In this document: positions 15,439-20,096 of the stretch, piece after piece
Layout: every line of letters starts with the position of its first letter
Position numbering within the stretch: the first letter of the stretch is position 1
Source of the DNA: JALYIM01 sp040003205
GTDB taxonomy: Bacteria > Acidobacteriota > Terriglobia > Terriglobales > Acidobacteriaceae
Length of the DNA: 20,096 bases
Assembly: GCA_040003205.1 (NCBI GenBank)
Contig: JBDUDA010000023.1
Location: forward strand, 1 to 20,096
Direction: 5' to 3'
Translations under genes and position numbers: made by a program
Notes under the pieces: generated by a model
Databases searched by the model: none
What the model was told of the DNA's origin: nothing
The model's input: only the letters and a program-made list of their open reading frames with translations

Positions 15439-15898
15439 CGATCCTCGGCACGCGGAAATCGGACCAAATCCCAATCGATTCGATCCCAACCGTCCGACCT
15501 TACTTTCCTTTTACGGCGGCAATAACCTGCCAGTGGATCAGATGCCGCAAGCGCGCATCGATCTGCTGACTACGCCGTTCTCCAGCTACGAAAGTTCCCT
15601 GCGGTCAGACATGAATCGCATCTTTGCGAGCCGGAATTTTAATTTCGATCGCGACGTCACCGCGCTATATCTCTACCGTTGGGGACATAGCATGGTATAT
15701 CCCAAGCCTGGCTGGCCCTTCAGCGCTCCCATCGTGAATGGAGGGCAGTTCACTCGCGTGCCTTCGGCGCGCTATTACGCTCGCCAGCAGGTTGGGCGCA
15801 TTTCGTTCGGAGCCCAGGACGTGGAGTCCAGTCCAGCCAACGAAAGCGCGATGGGAGCCGGATTGCGAACCAGCGCGGAAGTAATCCCCTTACTGTGA
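15416..15898 (+). pseudogene. C-terminal remnant of a flavin/NAD(P)-type oxidoreductase
   Basis: An open frame of 160 codons whose only ATG lies in the loop of the preceding terminator, with no Shine-Dalgarno. Residues 1-8 are simply translated terminator. From about codon 9 the sequence looks like real protein: NLPVDQMPQARIDLLTTPF, ALYLYRWGHSMVYPKPG, and a final VGRISFGAQDVES...SAMGAGLRTSAEV. The last phrase is typical of the end of FAD-dependent amine-oxidase-like or NAD(P)-binding oxidoreductases, where it closes the FAD site. The N-terminal GxGxxG Rossmann domain is absent, and the upstream frame meets a stop at 15386-15388. I therefore call it a 5'-deleted gene. The family is assigned by recollection of this C-terminal pattern. 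A short translated protein cannot be excluded. Confidence 0.65.
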
Positions 15899-15948
15899 GG
15901 TTTTTAGACCTGTCCTTTGCACTATCAAAACAATAAGTGTGGCAGCAG

Positions 15949-15982
15949 AAAGGGGACGACTCGTCAACGAGCCGTCCCCTTT
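15949..15982. repeat. Long perfect-arm hairpin, no T-run
   Basis: AAAGGGGACG (15949-15958) pairs with CGTCCCCTTT (15973-15982). After a single A/C mismatch, CTCG pairs with CGAG around a TCAA loop. This is 14 bp of pairing, stable in RNA from either strand. Only three T's close the stem and none follow, so it may be a weak terminator or an intergenic palindrome. Confidence 0.6.
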
Positions 15983-16378
15983 GAGCGTATCTCCGTCCAA
16001 AGATGTCCGCGCAGGAAAATGTGAACTCCTCCTTCAGCCGGAATATCGGTATCGAAAAGGTGCGGCCTTGGAAGCGAGCTCGTTCCTGTATTTGCGCTAA
16101 AAGCCTTTCACAAAACTGCCGAGGAGTCTTTAGGACCGATGCCGACGCAATCGCCGCTCAGGAGACAGGCCGTGGGAATCGGATAAGAGTAAAGAAGCTC
16201 AGTGCGCAGCAGGAGATCCAGCCTCGGCGGCAGGCGTCTGCCGTAAAACGCCGACCCGTTGTGCGTCTGCTGTGCACCGCTGCTACAATCCTGTGCGAGC
16301 CGCAATGGCCGCCGCCGGCGGCCATAGTCGGGCGCTTATCTATAACCCGTGCGTACGTCTGCTTGAAAGGAATTTAAA
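15983..16378. other. 396-bp region without a credible gene; palindrome at 16305-16325
   Basis: An open frame spans much of this stretch (16003-16377), but its translation is rich in Arg, Cys and Ser, lacks domain-like patterning, and has no good ribosome site. I regard it as non-coding. ATGGCCGCC (16305-16313) and GGCGGCCAT (16317-16325) form a perfect 9-bp hairpin with a 3-nt loop, 53 bp before the CHASE3 start. A TACAAT at 16284-16289 is a possible -10 for that gene, with a poor -35. Confidence 0.4.
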
Positions 16379-17284
16379 ATTAAAACGATCCGAACAGTTT
16401 CCCTGCAAGTTGGCGCGGCGGTCTTGCTCGCCATTCTTGTGCTAAATGCTTATCTCGAGATTAACCACCTGAGACAAATGCAAAAAAACGCTGCACGGAC
16501 TCTGGAAGGCTCAACGATTCAATCGGATATTTCGGGAGTCCTGCAAGACTTCACCGATATGGAAACCGGTCAGCGCGGCTATCTTCTAACCGGAAACCCC
16601 TCTTATTTGCAGCCCTACGCCGACGCTAAGGGAAAGATCGGAGCCGATCTGGCCCGCCTTCGCGAGAGGTTGGCGAATCGCTCGCCGGAAGAACGCTCCC
16701 TGGAATTGCAACTCGAGACTTTGGCGACCTCGAAACAAGATGAGATGCAACGCTCCATTAGCTTCCGCGAGAAGGGTTACCGCCATCGTGCGTTCATGCT
16801 GGTGGATACCGACGAAGGCCAGCAATATATGGACAAAGCTCGGGGAATTCTGGCGTCTCTCTCCTCCGCGGAAAGCGGCAGCTTGGCGACATCAGAAAAT
16901 GCGCGCGACGCCGCCTTAAAAAAACTTCTGAAGGCCACCGTGATTGCCAATTTATGTTTAGTTCTGCTGACCGCCGGTCTGTTTGCCCTCGCCCGCTTCC
17001 ACGGAAAATCCCTTGAGCTCGAAGCCGGTCACAGTAAACGCAGGCTAGCTGAGCGTGATTTTCAACTAGGGAAATTGACGTTCGCTCTCTCCAACAAACT
17101 TCGTTCGGAAACCTCAGCTATCGAAGCGAACGCGAGTTTGCTCATTGGGGAGTACGGAGGGTTCCTGCCCCGAGTGGGTCACGAATGCGCTGAACAAATA
17201 AAGAATTCCGCTTTAGAAATGGAACGACTCCAACAAGAGTTGGTCGGCAGCCCTAGGCCCGAGCCTGGTGAGAAGGCGGCCTAG
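16379..17284 (+). CDS. CHASE3-domain membrane protein with degenerate HisKA, probable ATT start
   Basis: Sensor-like membrane protein of about 301 residues: TM1 (about 11-26), a periplasmic CHASE3 domain (about 30-165, with FTDMETGQRGYLLTG at 58-72 and YLQPY), TM2 (about 187-206), then a HisKA-like two-helix segment (about 223-289). The H-box reads LSNKLRSETSAI where kinases have LSHDLRxPLxxI, so Asn239 replaces the His. No ATPase domain follows. Start: the frame is closed by TGA at 16364-16366, and between it and TTG 16424 there is no ATG, GTG or TTG. TTG would cut TM1 in half. ATT 16379 is 7 bases after AAAGGA and gives MKTIRTVSLQVGAAVLL, a normal basic then hydrophobic N-terminus. A sequencing error in an ATG is the alternative. 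What it senses or partners with is unknown. Confidence 0.8.
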   Translation: MKTIRTVSLQVGAAVLLAILVLNAYLEINHLRQMQKNAARTLEGSTIQSDISGVLQDFTDMETGQRGYLLTGNPSYLQPYADAKGKIGADLARLRERLANRSPEERSLELQLETLATSKQDEMQRSISFREKGYRHRAFMLVDTDEGQQYMDKARGILASLSSAESGSLATSENARDAALKKLLKATVIANLCLVLLTAGLFALARFHGKSLELEAGHSKRRLAERDFQLGKLTFALSNKLRSETSAIEANASLLIGEYGGFLPRVGHECAEQIKNSALEMERLQQELVGSPRPEPGEKAA

Positions 17285-17314
17285 CCCTGGTCGCTAAAAC
17301 CGAAGAGAGTGTTT

Positions 17315-19261
17315 CTATTTAACTGTAAACGTACTTGACCTGGCGGCTCCGTTCGCTGTCGCCGAGACCTTTACCAGCGTGGACGCGCCCACGGCTTTCG
17401 TCACGACCGAGAACGATGCATGCGTGGAACCTGCCGCCACAGTTACCGAAAGTGGAATATTATTTACGGCGGTGGCACCACTCAGCACTGCGAGCGAGAC
17501 TGCCGTGCTCACACTAACTGGCGCGGGGAATGTAACCGTTCCGGTAGTGACGCCGCCCCCAGTAACTGAGGCCGGAGAAAACGTAAGAGCCGAAGGGATA
17601 TTGGCGAGCACCGAGAAAATATAAGACTTGCTCGTAGCATTGGCCGCAGCAGAGATTTTCACTTGTGTTGTAGACGTAATAGCTTTGGTCTTAATCGTGA
17701 AGTTTGCTGTAGTGAATCCCGCGGGAACGGTTACCGAAGAGGGCATCGAAGCAATTGCGCCCCCGCCCGACATCACAAAGAGACTTACCGACACATTCAC
17801 CGCTGCGGGAGCATTCAATGTAACTCGACCTGTAGCAGCAAATCCTCCTCGAACTGGGGTTGGAGTAACAACAACACTGGATGGAGCCGGAGGCAATAAG
17901 GTGAGCGCACCGGTTGTCGAATAGCTCCCAACCGTGAGTGACAAAGTTGCACTAAGCTTGCTCGCGACCGAGTGAGTCGTCTCCGAATAGTTCGCCACAT
18001 TCGTTCCCGCCGGAATAAATGTCGCGGCCGGATCCACCGATGGGCTTCCGCTGGATACCTGAACCGTTAAACCACCTGCCGGAGAGACCCCCAATAAGTG
18101 AACGGTTCCCGTACTGGGGAATGAACCCGTTAAGGTGGCGGGAGCGAAGGTCAACGAGTACGCCGCAGGCTGAGAGCTTACCTGGCTACAATCCAGAACA
18201 TAGAGACCTGTAGTACGGTCGCTGATTAGCACCGTGTTGACGCCAAGATATGGCCATACACCCCAATCGCCATCGCCTCCGCCCTGGCCTCCGTTGCTCG
18301 GGCCGGACCAGGTGTCATAACTTCCTACCATTACCGGGTTGGTGGGGTCAGTGATGTTGAACACCAGCAACCCTGCCTGATACCAGGCTACGAACAACAG
18401 ATTGCCCATGATTTTGGTGGTGGAAGGACTGGTGGCCGCAATGCCCAGATTCGGTTCCATCAAATCAGCGACCATAAAGACATTGGCCGGATTGGAAATA
18501 TCAAATACTCTGACGTCGCCTCCGCTAAGAGCCTCTCGCGGACAGATAAGAAAATTCCCGTCATCCGTCGCCGAGACGTCCTGGGTATGCACTCCGGCGG
18601 TAAAAGATCCCAACAGAACCGGCGTCTGCGTATCCATATTGGTTACATCCCAAATATCTTCGGTACCTCCCCATCCCGACATGAACAGCCGATTATTTTT
18701 CACCGTTACGTCATGCACAGAACTTTTGTCGGTGCCCCGTAATGTCATTTGCAAGTACGGAGCCGACGGCGTGGAAACGTTCCATACCTGGACATCGGTG
18801 TTCACCCGATAGTTAGGAACGAACATGTGCCCATTTCCATCCAAGGTTAGATCGTGGGCTTTGTTGTATCCGCCGTGAGCGGAAGTGATCCGGGTGATTA
18901 ATTTGGGCACGAGCGGATTGGATAAATCAACAATGTGAATGCCACCACCGGCATCATCTCCAAAATATCCGATGCCATTCAGTACCTCGACGGCTTGCAT
19001 ATTCGCGGACGTACCTGCCGGCGCATATCGGGCTGCGTACTTCGGGCTATTAGGATTCGAGACATCGAAAATCCAAATGCCTGCGGTGTTGTGCCATGAG
19101 GAAACATAAGCATAGTTCCCTTCCCCAACTACGTCCGAATACGAGTTGTAAACTGGGTTGGGGTTGGATTGGCCGCGCTTGGTGATGTGGATGCCTTGTC
19201 CAACCAGCAATTGAGAGGCGAACGTCAGCAGCAATAAGGCGGTGGCCTTTAAAATCTTCAT
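17315..19261 (-). CDS. Secreted LVIVD-repeat protein with three Ig-like repeats
   Basis: Large exported protein of 648 residues. The start at ATG 19261 gives a clear signal peptide (MKILKATALLLLTFASQLLVGQG). The longer TTG form at 19300 adds 13 unlikely residues. The N-terminal half (about 25-370) is a series of LVIVD-type repeats, each near 45 residues, with the recurring phrases IWIFDVSNPNSPKY, IHIVDLSNPLVPKL, VQVWNVSTPSAPYL, VRVFDISNPANVFM and LLVFNITDPTNPVM. They are expected to form a beta-propeller. The C-terminal half holds three Ig-like beta-sandwich repeats of about 90 residues, the last two closely alike: GG..TGxVTxxAP...SVTVxAG.T.A.F...T.A. These resemble surface or cell-wall display modules. 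No enzymatic residues are recognised. An adhesive or scaffold role is inference. It is convergent with the CHASE3 gene. Confidence 0.85.
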   Translation of the reverse strand: MKILKATALLLLTFASQLLVGQGIHITKRGQSNPNPVYNSYSDVVGEGNYAYVSSWHNTAGIWIFDVSNPNSPKYAARYAPAGTSANMQAVEVLNGIGYFGDDAGGGIHIVDLSNPLVPKLITRITSAHGGYNKAHDLTLDGNGHMFVPNYRVNTDVQVWNVSTPSAPYLQMTLRGTDKSSVHDVTVKNNRLFMSGWGGTEDIWDVTNMDTQTPVLLGSFTAGVHTQDVSATDDGNFLICPREALSGGDVRVFDISNPANVFMVADLMEPNLGIAATSPSTTKIMGNLLFVAWYQAGLLVFNITDPTNPVMVGSYDTWSGPSNGGQGGGDGDWGVWPYLGVNTVLISDRTTGLYVLDCSQVSSQPAAYSLTFAPATLTGSFPSTGTVHLLGVSPAGGLTVQVSSGSPSVDPAATFIPAGTNVANYSETTHSVASKLSATLSLTVGSYSTTGALTLLPPAPSSVVVTPTPVRGGFAATGRVTLNAPAAVNVSVSLFVMSGGGAIASMPSSVTVPAGFTTANFTIKTKAITSTTQVKISAAANATSKSYIFSVLANIPSALTFSPASVTGGGVTTGTVTFPAPVSVSTAVSLAVLSGATAVNNIPLSVTVAAGSTHASFSVVTKAVGASTLVKVSATANGAARSSTFTVK

Positions 19262-19374
19262 TTTCACCGTCCCACGTAACGCGCACATCGCGGTCAGCAA
19301 GGGATTCTATTACAACGGCGGGCGGGGCTGGCTGTGATCTTTCAACACGTTGTCCATTCGATCAGAATCGGTGC

Positions 19375-19409
19375 CCCAGGTTCGCGCCGTTTTTTGGCGC
19401 TAACCTGGG
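19375..19409. repeat. Intergenic hairpin with T-rich loop
   Basis: CCCAGGTT (19375-19382) pairs with AACCTGGG (19402-19409). After a C/T mismatch, GCGCC (19384-19388) pairs with GGCGC (19396-19400), and the loop is GTTTTTT. It begins a larger repeat-rich region. The style matches dispersed intergenic hairpins that I recall from acidobacterial genomes. Confidence 0.7.
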
Positions 19410-19702
19410 TATCCTGTACTCTCAATCAGCATCGGCGGGTGGCCCATGTCAAGCCGCTTTTTGGATTGAGTGGGGCATTTGCACGCGCGGACAAATTTTC
19501 TCTTCCGCTCGCTGGCGTCCCGAATGAAAGATGGGCGGCGATGGTAAGCAACAGAACGTCACAAAGTGACTCTGTCCGGATGCGTGAAAGCGCTTTTAAT
19601 GCCCCAAGGCACGATCTGACAGTAGTCCCGATAACTGCCCCACTCAAGCCAAAATGCGGCTTGAATCGGCCCCCCGCCTCATGTGATACCAGTCCCAGGT
19701 TA
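19401..19702. repeat. Inverted-repeat pair, about 70 bp each, between LVIVD gene and partial gene
   Basis: The arm at 19441-19477 and the reverse complement of 19636-19671 agree at about 33 of 37 positions. The longest exact shared piece is TTGAGTGGGGCA. Each arm is itself a partial hairpin (TCAAGCC against GGCTTGA in the right copy). The homology continues outward to TAACCTGGG (19401-19409) against CCCAGGTTA (19694-19702), whose last three bases are the stop codon of the next gene. The core between them (19478-19635) holds no recognised gene and a tiny GTCAC/GTGAC hairpin near 19558-19570. Together with the flanks, this accounts for the roughly 440 bp between the two genes. Confidence 0.7.
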
Positions 19703-20096
19703 CTCAGCTTCTGGGAGAGCGAGAGCGTGACATCCTTCGGGATCGAATACGTGCCTCAGAAACCATTCCCTCTTCTCGCGAGGTAGCCCCGCTACCGCCT
19801 TTGCTAACTCTGGATGTCTAGCTCGGCAGACGGCTTGCATCTGTACCGCGTAGTCGCTATGCGGGTCTTGAACCGAGGTCAGCGCATACGCCACATAACT
19901 CGGCAGTTTGTCGGGAACAATGACAACGGCCTTTGCGAGGTCACGCGGAAGTTTTGCTCCCTGCTGCCCCAGAGATTTCATGTCAGGGACGGATTCGGAG
20001 CTGCACAGGCTATCCCCGAGGGTCATCCATATAGCATGTTGTGTATCATCTTTGGGGATAACATTGAGCAACAGAAGAGCCGCACGTTTCTCTTTC
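19700..20096 (-). CDS. Protein of unknown function, 5' end outside the window
   Basis: The frame is open across the right edge (KEKRAALLLLNVIPKDD visible before any start codon), so the TTG at 20071 is probably internal and only the C-terminal about 131 residues are seen. Notable stretches are LPSYVAYALTSVQDPHSDYAVQMQAVCRARHP and LPREKREWFLRHVFDPEGCHALALPE. They look like a conserved hypothetical protein, but I cannot name the family. No signal peptide, metal motif or membrane helix is visible in this part. The TAA stop (19702-19700) coincides with the outer end of the inverted-repeat element. Confidence 0.7.
   Translation of the reverse strand, partial: KEKRAALLLLNVIPKDDTQHAIWMTLGDSLCSSESVPDMKSLGQQGAKLPRDLAKAVVIVPDKLPSYVAYALTSVQDPHSDYAVQMQAVCRARHPELAKAVAGLPREKREWFLRHVFDPEGCHALALPEAE

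Noticed and set aside
16003..16377. 124-codon open frame before the CHASE3 gene
   Set aside because: Arg/Cys/Ser-rich translation with no domain pattern, no convincing ribosome site, and it contains a palindrome typical of intergenic DNA.
17379..17924. Forward-strand open frames opposite the Ig-like repeats
   Set aside because: They mirror the Val/Thr/Ala-rich repeats of the reverse-strand gene and have no independent support.
19375..19702. CRISPR array
   Set aside because: Only two arms, in inverted rather than direct orientation, with unequal spacing and no cas genes.
19334..19786. 150-codon forward frame at the right end
   Set aside because: It runs through the hairpin and inverted-repeat element and into the antisense of the partial gene. 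Low-complexity composition, no ribosome site.

Overview
The window reads as an ordinary chromosomal stretch of an Acidobacteriota genome, probably Terriglobia or a Koribacter-like relative. This rests on family resemblance rather than any database search. Pointers are a BON/glycine-zipper lipoprotein, a small secreted protein with a DNDNLP motif, an LVIVD-repeat protein with Ig-like repeats, T-loop intergenic hairpins, moderate-to-high GC, and housekeeping genes mixed with lineage-specific envelope genes. No phage, transposase, CRISPR array, rRNA or tRNA was seen.

Layout. 1-1014: the 3' part of a membrane-bound HD-GYP c-di-GMP phosphodiesterase, cut by the left edge. 1153-3961: ftsY, ribD and ribE in one direction with short gaps, a probable operon joining the SRP receptor to riboflavin synthesis. 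3986-5461, reverse strand: mobA followed by an MlaF-like ABC ATPase with non-standard signature residues. 5557-7414: a PilZ protein with a Cys/His N-terminus behind a leader hairpin, then the BON lipoprotein. 7641-9421: prepilin peptidase (pilD) overlapping by 4 bp a PAS membrane protein whose HisKA-like segment lacks the phospho-acceptor His. 9478-10098: the DNDNLP protein, closed by a clear terminator. 10151-14711: a DinB-like (DUF1569) protein, a small lipoprotein, a bacilliredoxin, murB, an outer-membrane beta-barrel protein and a family-5 uracil-DNA glycosylase. 14962-15898: a Kbp/YgaU-like BON-LysM protein, its terminator, and a C-terminal fragment of a flavin-type oxidoreductase starting inside that terminator. 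16379-17284: a CHASE3 protein that appears to start at ATT and ends in a second degenerate HisKA. 17315-19261, reverse: a secreted LVIVD/Ig-like protein. 19375-19702: a hairpin and inverted-repeat element reaching the stop codon of a partial unknown gene that runs off the right edge.

How the genes fit together. Several genes belong to surface behaviour and c-di-GMP signalling: HD-GYP (degradation), PilZ (possible effector) and PilD (type IV pilin processing). They are not one operon, so a shared role is inference. The strongest unusual points are the probable ATT start at 16379, two kinase-less sensors with mutated H-boxes, the terminator-like hairpin at the PilZ ribosome-binding site, and the inverted-repeat element near the right end. 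No clearly new multi-gene defence or biosynthetic system was found.
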